DNA of 64,000 nucleotides from Shewanella xiamenensis (GTDB lineage: Bacteria; Pseudomonadota; Gammaproteobacteria; Enterobacterales; Shewanellaceae): contig NZ_BMOP01000021.1 in assembly GCF_014647135.1 (NCBI RefSeq), forward strand, positions 1 through 64,000, written 5' to 3'. Shown here piece after piece: positions 56,205 to 64,000 of the stretch; position 1 is the stretch's first letter, and every line of letters begins with the position of its first letter. The notes beneath the pieces were generated by a model, which did not search any database, was not told the DNA's origin, and was given only the letters and a program-made list of their open reading frames with translations. A program made the translations under genes and the position numbers.

Positions 56205-58340
56205 TTAGAATTTGTAGCTGGCACTTAATTCAAATGAGCGACCCGAACCTGCGACTTGGCTAAAGCCACCAGTACTATCGGCCTTAAATTCGGCAAGGTT
56301 GACACCACCCAGTGGTAGTTCGTAGTAAGTATCAAACAGGTTGTTGATTGCAAGGGTTAAACTCAGCTCTTGCCATTTAACACTGCTGCTTAAATTTAAC
56401 AGCGAATAGCTGTCGGTCTCATTTTCTAAACGGCGCTCATCGACTTTATCCTTAGTCGCTACCCATTGCCATGATAGGCGGTTTTCCCAATCACCCAGTT
56501 GATGGCTAAGGGCTAACTCGGTTTGTAGCGGTTTGATTTGATAAAGTGGCTCATTACCCTCATTACCCTCATCACGCTCGCCGCGGGTGATATCGAGCTT
56601 ACCCAGCATCTGCCATTTTCCGCTGTCGGTATTGGCTAATAGGTAGACCGCACTAAACTTAGCGCCATATAAATTGGCATCTTCGTTGGTGAATTTAAGG
56701 ATATTGCGTTTACCGCTGGCAAGGCCTGTACGGTTAAAGCTGCCAATCACCTCGGCATCAATATAGTCGGTTACAGCGCTATACCAAGCCGTGGTCGAGA
56801 ATTGCCATTCATCGCCATTAAACTTGTAGGCCGCGCTCAGAGTATGCGCCGTTTCAGGCTTAAGATCTGGGTTGCCGACATAGCCGTTACCGTCGCCATA
56901 CCAGCCGATCATTGTGGTTGCCATCACGCCGCGGCCCCAGCTGTAACGCTCGTACAGGTTTGGTGCGCGGTTTTTACGGGCTAAGCCAAATTCCAATTGT
57001 TGTTTGGCCGACAATTGATAACGTGCCAGCAATGTCGCATCGATTAGGTTGTCGTCACGGCTTCTATCCATGGCATTAAAGGCTTTTGCCGCCTCGGCAT
57101 CCACATTGGGCATGCCCATCATGGGCATATTGCTGTAGGCCTGCACTTCGCCAGTATTTGTAGTGACATATTCATAACGCACCCCAGCAGACAACCACCA
57201 GAGTGGCGTGAGGTTTTGCTGCCACTCGCCATAAACTGCGGCGCGGCGGCGCTCACCGTCGTTGATATTGATATAGTCATTGGGGGCCATCATAGTGCCG
57301 GGCACCGCTGGCCAAGTATCATCGAGTTGATAGTTATAAAATTCCTGGCCGATGAGTAGCGTGCTGTTATCGCCCATAGGTAAGCGCCAATGCAGTTGGT
57401 AGCTGTAATCGCTACCCTCTGTATTCATTGGCATCTTGCCAGTTTTTTCTGGGGTGAAGAAGCCCATTTCATGCTTCACACTGTGCCAGTTTAACTGGGC
57501 GCTAAATTCACCGTCATTATCTAAATCCCGCAGGTAACGGACTAGGGCGCCGTAACTCTTGTTATCCGTCATATCCATGTATTGGTTAGGAAAACCTTGA
57601 AATGGGATCGCTTGGTGCGTTAGCTTAATCGCCAGTTGTTGTGTGTCATCGCGCCATGCCGCTGTTAATGCATGGTTTTGGGCGCGATAGAGGGTATCGA
57701 GTACTTTATCGCCCTGACCATCGTGGTAGCTATTGGCGTCTTCATAGGCGCCTTGATAACTGAAACTTAGGTCCTTACTGGCAATCCCAGCCTTAGCGCC
57801 GAGTAAGAAGGCATCGCTGGTGCTGCGGTATCCCGATGAGATTTCACCGCTTTCAAAGCTGAGGTTGTCGCTGTCGTTAAACTTTGGATTGAGGCTATTA
57901 ACCTTAATCACCCCGGCGATATTGTCGCCGCCCGCACTGACGGGGGACACGCCCGCGACCACTTCTACCGAGCTGATTTGGTTAGCGGACACGTAGGATA
58001 GTGGTGGGTTCATTTGGTTAGCACAGGAGGCGGTGATATCTGCGCCATCGACTAACACTTTAATGCGATCGCCCATCATGCCATTGAGTACGGGCAAGGC
58101 AGAAACGCCGCCCGCTTCGGAGAAATCGACGCCTTGGTCTTTTAGCAAGGCATCGGCCGAGCCTAAGGCATTACGGCCAATACTCTGTTCGCCATGGACT
58201 TGAATACGTTCAATTTGAGTTTGATTTGTCTCGTCGGCTATGGCCTGTGAGGCAACTGAAGCGCCTAATGCTAAGGTCAGCGCGCTGGCGATTGCGGAGC
58301 ATTTAAAGCCGTGGGGAATAGTTGAAGCGTTTGCAGCCAT
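56205..58340 (-). CDS. TonB-dependent copper receptor (OprC/NosA-like)
   Basis: 711 residues from the ATG at 58340, which has GGAAG at good spacing (the frame starts at 58355). Signal peptide (near SQAIADE), plug domain (VLVDGADITASCANQMNPPLSY) and a 22-strand barrel ending ELSASYKF. Copper ligands of OprC are recognisable: CxxxM (Cys106, Met110) in SCANQMNPP and HxM (His290, Met292) in KHEM, 184 residues apart against 180 in OprC. Met-rich loops (NMPMMGMP, MPMN) support copper. It likely takes up copper or holds it for cuproprotein assembly. No adjacent TonB system is seen. Confidence 0.85.
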   Translation of the reverse strand: MAANASTIPHGFKCSAIASALTLALGASVASQAIADETNQTQIERIQVHGEQSIGRNALGSADALLKDQGVDFSEAGGVSALPVLNGMMGDRIKVLVDGADITASCANQMNPPLSYVSANQISSVEVVAGVSPVSAGGDNIAGVIKVNSLNPKFNDSDNLSFESGEISSGYRSTSDAFLLGAKAGIASKDLSFSYQGAYEDANSYHDGQGDKVLDTLYRAQNHALTAAWRDDTQQLAIKLTHQAIPFQGFPNQYMDMTDNKSYGALVRYLRDLDNDGEFSAQLNWHSVKHEMGFFTPEKTGKMPMNTEGSDYSYQLHWRLPMGDNSTLLIGQEFYNYQLDDTWPAVPGTMMAPNDYININDGERRRAAVYGEWQQNLTPLWWLSAGVRYEYVTTNTGEVQAYSNMPMMGMPNVDAEAAKAFNAMDRSRDDNLIDATLLARYQLSAKQQLEFGLARKNRAPNLYERYSWGRGVMATTMIGWYGDGNGYVGNPDLKPETAHTLSAAYKFNGDEWQFSTTAWYSAVTDYIDAEVIGSFNRTGLASGKRNILKFTNEDANLYGAKFSAVYLLANTDSGKWQMLGKLDITRGERDEGNEGNEPLYQIKPLQTELALSHQLGDWENRLSWQWVATKDKVDERRLENETDSYSLLNLSSSVKWQELSLTLAINNLFDTYYELPLGGVNLAEFKADSTGGFSQVAGSGRSFELSASYKF

Positions 58341-58537
58341 CTTATTGTCTTCCATTCACTTAGATAAATTGCGCTGCATTATAAAGATCATCTAAGTGTG
58401 ACAAGTGCGGCATATTGTCGCAGAGCTTATAAAGATAAAGCTGAAATAGCGGCCTGAAGTGCTTGCTAGCACCAAGATGAGGATAAGCTAGTGCCAATGT
58501 GAGGGTAATAAGCAGCGTTGTTTAACGCGCCCTAGGA

Positions 58538-59383
58538 TTAACTGAAGTGATTGAAGTAGATACGCTGGGTTTCCCCTTCTGCATCCATGGCGGCGAGTGC
58601 TTTGGCAAATTCGTAGGCCTTTGAATCTTCAGCGAGTACGCTTGGGCTGTTATTCGGACTTAAGGGAAGATCGGCGCGATAGTTAGGGTTATGTTGCCCA
58701 CGAAAATGGCGGCTTTTTTTCGAAAATCCCAGATACATAGCTTGAGGTTGCTGGCAGCAATTAGGGTGTAGCTTAAATTGGCTTGTATCTCGATTTTTAA
58801 GGTAATAACTGATGGTTGCTTGATCGTAGATAAAAAAGTCCCCTTGGCCACTAATAAGGTAATCTAAGGCCTTAGGCACATTGAGTTCTGGCGGTTTACG
58901 GACCGACATGGTTTCGGATATGCCATTAAAGTCGTAGCTGCCCGGGGCGATTAATAGCGTCATACCGCTCTGTGATAACTGCTCTAATGAACCAACATTT
59001 GCCGCACCCGCTCGGCTAATTCCAATAATGCGCTCCGACAGACCGTTAGGAATAAAATAGGTAAATTGGGCACGTTCTTCACTAAAATGCAGCCCAGGAT
59101 AAAAATCGATATTTCCGAGTTTGAGATCCCGCAAAATACGCAGTTTAGGTGCTCGAATTACCCGTAATTTACACCCCACTCTTTCAGCCGCGACTTGGTA
59201 AATATCGTAGTAAAACCCTTGGTTATTAGGTTCCTGTTCGATAAAGGGGCGGCGTTCACTGGTGCGATAGCCCATGCTAATAACACACTCAGAGCTTGAA
59301 AAAGCCTGCGCTAGGCTGGGGGATAGGATGAGTAATAGGCAAAGTAGGCTCAGTAATGGCCGATAAATCACTGCAAACGGCAA
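58538..59383 (-). CDS. Periplasmic solute-binding protein, family 3-like
   Basis: A 281-residue secreted protein with signal peptide LLCLLLILSPSLAQAFSS, then a SBP_bac_3-like fold (YRTSERRPFIEQEPNNQGFYYDIYQVAAERVG; LGNIDFYPGLHFSEERA). Four or more cysteines after the signal (SECVI, GCKLR, NCCQQ) may pair. It lacks adjacent transporter membrane subunits. Such lone proteins in Shewanella often are sensory or of unknown ligand. Ligand unknown. Confidence 0.7.
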   Translation of the reverse strand: MPFAVIYRPLLSLLCLLLILSPSLAQAFSSSECVISMGYRTSERRPFIEQEPNNQGFYYDIYQVAAERVGCKLRVIRAPKLRILRDLKLGNIDFYPGLHFSEERAQFTYFIPNGLSERIIGISRAGAANVGSLEQLSQSGMTLLIAPGSYDFNGISETMSVRKPPELNVPKALDYLISGQGDFFIYDQATISYYLKNRDTSQFKLHPNCCQQPQAMYLGFSKKSRHFRGQHNPNYRADLPLSPNNSPSVLAEDSKAYEFAKALAAMDAEGETQRIYFNHFS

Positions 59384-59647
59384 AATTAATCACTCCCTAT
59401 CCTGTGATTACAAAGGGTAATCGTATCGCTAAATAGCGACTTTAAATGAAGGCTTGTTAGCCTAATGTATTATTTTTGTTGGATTAATCTATCATACTTT
59501 TTGATAATAAAAAGAGCGATTCTTTGCGGTTTTGCACAAACTCTGTACATCTTTTTAGATTGGTTTATAGTGTCGCCGCTGGCTGAGAATGATTAACTTG
59601 GCCCTTGACCAATATAGGATGAATTGAGGATTAATTGAGGAGTCATT

Positions 59648-59881
59648 ATGACGAAGGTAAATGTGGCAAAAGTAACAGCCCAGAGTGTGCAAGAGCATGA
59701 AAATGGTCGCGGCACCATTACAGACAATGCACTTAAGGCGCTGGTGACCAGTCCGTTATTTCGGATGCGTACCGAAAAGCCGAAAAAGGGCAAAGGGTCT
59801 TATAACCGTAAAGCAGCAAACCGAAAGGGGTATCAGCACAGGGGCGATACCCCTTTCGACTTTATGGGGATGATGTTTTAA
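59648..59881 (+). CDS. arfA: Alternative ribosome-rescue factor ArfA
   Basis: A 77-residue protein with the ArfA core GTITDNALKALVTSPLFRMR followed by EKPKKGKGSYNRK. ArfA recruits release factor 2 to ribosomes stalled on truncated mRNA when tmRNA fails. Inside the ORF, codons 59-70 form a 13-bp perfect stem (59822-59834 with 59846-59858). In E. coli, a similar internal hairpin is cut by RNase III, giving a nonstop mRNA whose product is tagged and destroyed by tmRNA, so ArfA accumulates only when tmRNA is limiting. Residues up to KGKGSYNRK are encoded before the hairpin. Confidence 0.88.
   Translation: MTKVNVAKVTAQSVQEHENGRGTITDNALKALVTSPLFRMRTEKPKKGKGSYNRKAANRKGYQHRGDTPFDFMGMMF
59822..59858 (+). 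promoter_or_regulatory. In-ORF hairpin of arfA (RNase III/terminator control)
   Basis: Perfect 13-bp inverted repeat with 11-base loop AGCACAGGGGC, located 21 bases before the arfA stop codon. A few T bases (CCCCTTTCGACTTT) follow, but the stem sits inside coding sequence, matching the known mechanism of tmRNA-linked ArfA control. Confidence 0.8.
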
Positions 59882-60040
59882 CGTTTTTGCCGCGTTAGTC
59901 CTGCTCATTTTATCCCTGCTAGACTCCTCCCTCACATTGCCTTGCGATTTCCTTTTCAATCCCTTTTGTCGCACTATCTAGCCTTCAACTATTGAGAGTT
60001 AGTCCTCACCTATTGAGAGAATTAGCCAGATTTTGCCCAT

Positions 60041-60079
60041 AAAAAAACGAGCCACAATTGAGATTGTGGCTCGTTTTAT
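60041..60079 (-). terminator. Terminator of rimO
   Basis: Fifteen-bp perfect stem (60044-60058 with 60063-60077), loop TGAG, with T-run on the minus strand. It lies 24 bases past the rimO stop codon. It could also catch arfA readthrough. Confidence 0.92.
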
Positions 60080-60102
60080 TAAAACTTGAATGATTTGAAG
60101 GC

Positions 60103-61548
60103 TTAAGCCTCGACTTCATCCTCTGCATCGGCATCCACTAACTCGGCCCACAGATCGTGCTCGTCCGAGTGAGTGATCACCGCGCGAACTAACATGCCGG
60201 GTTCGAGTTCAGTTTCACCGTTGATAAATACCATGCCGTCGATTTCTGGGGCATCGGCGAAGCTGCGGCCAATCGCGCCTTCTTCGTCAACATCATCGAT
60301 CAGAATATCCATAGTGCGGCCAACGAAACGCGCTAAACGCTCAGCGCTGATCTCGGCTTGGACTTCCATAAATCTGTGGTATCTGTCTTCCTTCACGTCT
60401 TCACTGATAAGTTCAGCGATGGTGTTGGCGACAGCGCCTTCCACTTCTGAGTACTTGAAGCAGCCAACGCGGTCGAGGCGCGCTTCACGCAGGAAGTCGA
60501 GCAGCATTTCGAAGTCTTCTTCGGTTTCGCCAGGGAAGCCCACGATAAAGGTTGAGCGGATCACCAAATCTGGGCAGATTTCGCGCCAACGTTGGATGGC
60601 TTCTAACTGACGGTCAACACGGCCTGGACGCTTCATCATCTTCAGGATGCGTGGGCTGGCGTGCTGCATCGGAATATCTAGGTATGGCAGGATTAAACCT
60701 TCGGCCATTAATGGGATCAGATCGTCTACCCATGGGTATGGGTAGATGTAGTGTAAACGTACCCAAGCGCCCATCTTGCCCAGTTGGCGAGCAAGGCTAG
60801 TGATGTCTTGCTTAACTGGCATACCGTTCCAAAAATCGGTGCGGCCGCCCTTGTCTTTACCATAGGCAGAGGTGTCTTGGCTCACGACTAAAATTTCTTG
60901 TACGCCAGCTTCAACTAAACGTTTGGCTTCATCTAATACGCTACCTGCGCCGCGGCTATCTAAATCGCCACGCAGTGCTGGGATGATGCAGAAGGTACAA
61001 CGGTTGTCGCAACCTTCTGAAATCTTTAAGTAAGCGTAATGTTTAGGCGTTAACTTAACCCCAGTTTGTGGGATTAACGAGGTAAATGGGTTGTGCTCAG
61101 GTTTTGGCACGTACTTGTGAACGTGCTTTAACACGGCTTCGTAGCTGTGTGGGCCAGTAATTTCGAGCACGTCTGGGTGTACTTCACGGATTTGGTTTTC
61201 TTTAGCGCCTAAACAGCCCGTTACGATTACTTTGCCGTTTTCTTCTAGGGCTTCGCGCACCGCATCTAAGGATTCTTCAACCGCCGCGTCGATAAAACCA
61301 CAGGTATTAACGATTACCAGATCGGCATTGTCGTAGCTGTTGGTGACTTCATAGCCGTCGATGCGTAATTGGGTCAGAATGCGCTCTGAGTCCACGAGGT
61401 TTTTTGGACAACCTAAAGACACAAAACCGATGCGATTGCCTGTGGCAGCATTGCCCGTATTAACAGAGTCAGCACTGGCGGCTTCCAATGTTTTGGCAGG
61501 GGTCTCAAGCGTGGTAGTTTGCTTAGGATGAAAAGTTTCAACTGTCAT
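60103..61548 (-). CDS. rimO: Ribosomal protein S12 methylthiotransferase RimO
   Basis: A radical SAM enzyme of 481 residues adding a methylthio group to Asp88 of S12. N-terminal MTTase domain with cysteines in [20 protein letters not shown] and VTGCLGAKE, radical SAM motif GCDNRCTFC (CxxxCxxC), and C-terminal TRAM domain. An N-terminal extension of about 37 Thr/Ala-rich residues precedes [12 protein letters not shown] and makes it longer than E. coli RimO (441); an in-frame later start lacks support. Confidence 0.96.
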   Translation of the reverse strand: MTVETFHPKQTTTLETPAKTLEAASADSVNTGNAATGNRIGFVSLGCPKNLVDSERILTQLRIDGYEVTNSYDNADLVIVNTCGFIDAAVEESLDAVREALEENGKVIVTGCLGAKENQIREVHPDVLEITGPHSYEAVLKHVHKYVPKPEHNPFTSLIPQTGVKLTPKHYAYLKISEGCDNRCTFCIIPALRGDLDSRGAGSVLDEAKRLVEAGVQEILVVSQDTSAYGKDKGGRTDFWNGMPVKQDITSLARQLGKMGAWVRLHYIYPYPWVDDLIPLMAEGLILPYLDIPMQHASPRILKMMKRPGRVDRQLEAIQRWREICPDLVIRSTFIVGFPGETEEDFEMLLDFLREARLDRVGCFKYSEVEGAVANTIAELISEDVKEDRYHRFMEVQAEISAERLARFVGRTMDILIDDVDEEGAIGRSFADAPEIDGMVFINGETELEPGMLVRAVITHSDEHDLWAELVDADAEDEVEA

Positions 61549-61941
61549 GGTGTCTCGCTGATGCTGATAAAAGAGCGCCGTAAAAAGAGCGCGGATTATA
61601 CCTGAAGTGATTAAAAGGTACAGTGTCTTTGGGTGAAAAGTGTACAGCTAAGAGTGCGTTTCTACCAGTTAGAGACTGACTGGCTCGTATGCGTGCTCGT
61701 ATGGAAAGTCACAACTGTAGCTTGAGTGCTTGTGGAAGAGGATTTTAGCGATAGGCTGATAAGTTTTGCCAATTTAAAAAGTTTTAAAAAAAGTAACCCT
61801 TTTTATGTTTACCCGCGTTTATAGGGATAGTTTGTATGATTCGTTTGTATGGCTAGCAGATGGCGAGTCACACTTTTAGCTGATAGCCATCGCATTAGAA
61901 TCAAGGCAGTCTCGCCTTAAATGATTTAGTTGGAGTTAATA
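61549..61941. other. Divergent intergenic region rimO / SIMPL gene
   Basis: These 393 bases contain the promoters of both genes. No clear gene, repeat or regulatory motif was recognised. The 61940 region supplies TTGGAGTTAATA as ribosome-binding site for the SIMPL gene. Confidence 0.4.
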
Positions 61942-62652
61942 ATGAAGCATTCTCTTTTAGCTGTATTAGTGGCTGGTGGTCTTTTCTCTGGTGTATTTAC
62001 AGCCACCGCAGTGGCTGCCGATGTGGACTTTCCCCATATCGAAACCATGGGCGTAAGCCAAATTCAAGTCGAGCCGGATATGGCTGAGCTTAATGTCGAA
62101 GTGGCTGTCACCGAGAAAGACGCTAAGGCGGCTAAAGATAACTCGGATGCGGCGGTGGCGAAATTTATCGCCCGTTTGACGGCCGCGGGGATTACCAAGG
62201 AGCAGATCCAAAGCGCCAACTTAAATCTGCAACCCCAATATGTGTATGCGCAGGATAAAGCACCTGAGCTAACTGGTTACACCGCGAGTCGCCAAGTCAC
62301 TGTGACTATTAACGATTTGGCACGTTTAAATACGATTTTGGACTCCGCCTTAGAGGAGGGGATCAACAGGGTTAATAATATCGCCCTTAAATCGAGTAAA
62401 GAGGCCGAGTATGTGGCCAAGGCGCGCCAAGCGGCGATTGTCGATGCCAAACAAAAAGCAGAATCCTTAGCCAAGGGATTTGGGGAAAACCTAGGTAAGA
62501 TTTGGCAAATTCGTTATTACGATCAACGCCCAGTGCAACCGGTGATGTTACGTATGAATGCTAAGGCCGATGCCATGGGCGCCGCCGAAAGCTATCAATA
62601 TGGCCAAGTGACTATCGAAGATAGAGTCGAAGTGGTTTATAAACTCAAATAA
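61942..62652 (+). CDS. SIMPL-domain periplasmic protein (YggE-like)
   Basis: The ATG at 61942 behind TTGGAG is chosen rather than the TTG at 61930; 236 residues. Signal peptide LLAVLVAGGLFSGVFTATAVAA, then a SIMPL (OMP28/BP26) domain with IETMGVSQIQVEPDMAELNVEV, AARQ/AIVDAKQKAESLAKGFGENLG. E. coli YggE protects against oxidative stress, mechanism unclear. Single gene. Confidence 0.88.
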   Translation: MKHSLLAVLVAGGLFSGVFTATAVAADVDFPHIETMGVSQIQVEPDMAELNVEVAVTEKDAKAAKDNSDAAVAKFIARLTAAGITKEQIQSANLNLQPQYVYAQDKAPELTGYTASRQVTVTINDLARLNTILDSALEEGINRVNNIALKSSKEAEYVAKARQAAIVDAKQKAESLAKGFGENLGKIWQIRYYDQRPVQPVMLRMNAKADAMGAAESYQYGQVTIEDRVEVVYKLK

Positions 62653-62835
62653 GTCATAACGAGATGCAATGGATGAGGATTCTTTGGCTCATCCATTGCT
62701 GTTATGGGGCGCAATCGGTTAATTCTGAGTCAACATATTTACAATATTGCATGTTTTAACAGAGCAAAGGCACTAAACGCTGGCAAAATTAGCGATTTAT
62801 CCCCACACTGAGAGAGGATAAGGTTATGGAGACCT

Positions 62836-63615
62836 ATGATGGATTTTCCCTCTCGAATCAAGCAACAAACCTGTATGGACTGTTTAAGTGGTAAGTCACT
62901 CGGATTTGAAATTCGTATGGCATTTCAGCCCATTATCGATTGGCCAAATCAGCAGATTTACGGTTATGAAGCCCTAGTGCGCGGCCCAAATGGCGAAGGT
63001 GCGGCTTGGGTGTTTGAGCGAATAAACGAAAACAATAAGTACTACTTTGATCAGGCTTGTCGGGTCAAAGCCATTGAAACCGCCGCTAAGCTTGGCCTTG
63101 ATAAAATATTAAGTATCAACTTTTTACCTAATGCGGTTTATAACCCTGAAACCTGTATCCGCGCCTCGATTGAAGCGGCCGACCTCTTTGGTTTTAATAT
63201 TCATAACATCATGTTTGAAGTCACTGAGGGTGAACAAATTGTCGATAGAGCCAAATTGAGCCGTATCTTTGACAGTTACGCTAAACGGGGATTTATCACC
63301 GCCATCGACGACTTTGGCAGTGGTTTCGCTGATTTGAGTTGGTTAGAATTTTTGCGCCCTCAGGTATTAAAACTCGATATGGAGTTGATCAGAGATATCC
63401 ATTTAGACAAACAAAAACAGTTTGTTATCGATGAGGTGATCGGGATTTGTAGCACACTTAACACTCAGGTGTTGGCCGAAGGGGTCGAGAGTAAAGCGGA
63501 GTTAGACTATCTTGTTGGCCGTGGTATTAATTATTTTCAAGGTTACTACTTCGCCAAACCCCAACTCGAGTATTTAACTACCTTTGACGCCTTAGATTGT
63601 TATGCTGCGCTGTAG
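62836..63615 (+). CDS. EAL-domain c-di-GMP phosphodiesterase
   Basis: A stand-alone EAL protein of 259 residues. Catalytic features all appear present: YEALVRGP (EAL), SINFLPN (Asn), FEVTEGEQI (Glu), IDDFGSGFADLSWLE (DDFGxG), VLKLDMELI (Lys) and VLAEGVESKAEL (Glu). It should hydrolyse c-di-GMP to pGpG. It has no sensory domain beyond a short N-terminus with Cys-x-x-Cys (TCMDCLS). It may feed the c-di-GMP pool read by MshE, which is inference. Confidence 0.88.
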   Translation: MMDFPSRIKQQTCMDCLSGKSLGFEIRMAFQPIIDWPNQQIYGYEALVRGPNGEGAAWVFERINENNKYYFDQACRVKAIETAAKLGLDKILSINFLPNAVYNPETCIRASIEAADLFGFNIHNIMFEVTEGEQIVDRAKLSRIFDSYAKRGFITAIDDFGSGFADLSWLEFLRPQVLKLDMELIRDIHLDKQKQFVIDEVIGICSTLNTQVLAEGVESKAELDYLVGRGINYFQGYYFAKPQLEYLTTFDALDCYAAL

Positions 63616-63744
63616 CATTGTTTTATTGAATTAATGTGCTCCAAGTGCCTTGCACTCAGATTGGTTGTGGAATTGTGTATCGGTTCTGGGCTAACTGATA
63701 TATCATGCGCCACCCTTAATTGCCCATACCTTCTCTTCGCTGCT

Positions 63745-64000
63745 ATGTCTTCTAACGCGCTTTATACCGATCTATCCGGTTATTACGATTTAATGTGCTC
63801 CGATATTAACTATCAACAACAGAGCGCGAGCATCCATCGATTGCATCAGTTCTTAGGGAATAATGGTAAACAACACCTTGATTTAGCCTGTGGCACTGGC
63901 CCACATGTACGGCATTTTATCGACCTTGGTTATCAGTGTAGTGGCCTAGATATTAATCAGCCAATGCTCGATATGGCCATGCGTCGTTGCCCTGAGGCCC
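63745..64000 (+). CDS. SAM-dependent methyltransferase, class I (cut by window edge)
   Basis: The first 85 codons are present. MSSNALYTDLSGYYDLMCSD opens it, and the class I motif LDLACGTGPHVRHF (about residues 46-59) with GLDINQPMLDMA (motif II) are clear. It runs off the right end of the window. Substrate unknown. Confidence 0.75.
   Translation, partial: MSSNALYTDLSGYYDLMCSDINYQQQSASIHRLHQFLGNNGKQHLDLACGTGPHVRHFIDLGYQCSGLDINQPMLDMAMRRCPEA

Noticed and set aside
62666-62699. 12-bp inverted repeat as a SIMPL-gene terminator
   Set aside because: The stem is good but no T-run follows, so it is not called as a terminator.

Overview
The window looks like Shewanella chromosome (Gammaproteobacteria). 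The evidence is a complete MSHA type IV pilus locus in Vibrio/Shewanella order, the mreBCD-yhdE-rng-yhdP-nit-tldD block, the priA/argS/SPOR and rpmE neighbourhood, a CxxC-type ribosomal protein L31, and a FimV-tail protein. Species cannot be set from the sequence alone. Most of the DNA is housekeeping core; the accessory parts are one stretch between tldD and darP/pmbA and a few small repeats.

Layout. 1-935: the 3' end of a repeat that looks like a decayed transposase, then a Tsx-like porin (minus). 1424-3773: an NfeD protein with two tandem SPFH proteins. 3991-4782: a small unknown protein with an FNR-like box upstream, then a 265-bp palindromic MITE-like element. 4782-9557 (minus): priA, argS and an FtsN-like SPOR protein. 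9662-12873: a FimV-tail protein, rpmE with a candidate leader, and a malic enzyme. 13089-32660: mshH-I-(PilN-like)-J-K-L-M-N-E-G-F-B-A-C-D-O-P-Q. 33000-42795: mreBCD, yhdE, rng, yhdP and a nitrilase, tightly packed. 42905-44353: tldD. 44507-53629: a TolC/HlyD/two-permease export operon without an ATPase, a secreted GH18 chitinase, and a PuuP-like putrescine importer. 54045-56083: darP and pmbA, divergent. 56205-64000: an OprC-like copper TonB receptor, a solute-binding protein, arfA, rimO, a SIMPL protein, an EAL protein and the start of a methyltransferase.

How the genes work together. The msh genes build a surface pilus. MshE carries two 24-residue c-di-GMP-binding motifs, so assembly is probably set by c-di-GMP. 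MshH has both GGDEF and EAL motifs degraded and resembles CsrD, which acts on RNA turnover rather than c-di-GMP. MshQ carries a lectin-like region and is a good candidate tip adhesin. mreBCD and rng/yhdP serve cell shape, RNA processing and the envelope. TldD and PmbA are two subunits of one protease, split here by about 10 kb of accessory genes.

Most interesting signals: (a) upstream of the PuuP-like importer, a 30-codon ORF overlaps the importer start by four bases, has Pro-Pro codons that can pair with the importer Shine-Dalgarno, and sits in a structured leader, so it may be a polyamine-responsive leader peptide; (b) arfA carries a 13-bp perfect hairpin inside its ORF, the hallmark of the tmRNA-controlled rescue circuit; (c) a 13-unit GAACCTA heptamer array lies between the mshA terminator and mshC; (d) two diverged copies of a transposase-tail/hairpin repeat lie downstream of unrelated genes.
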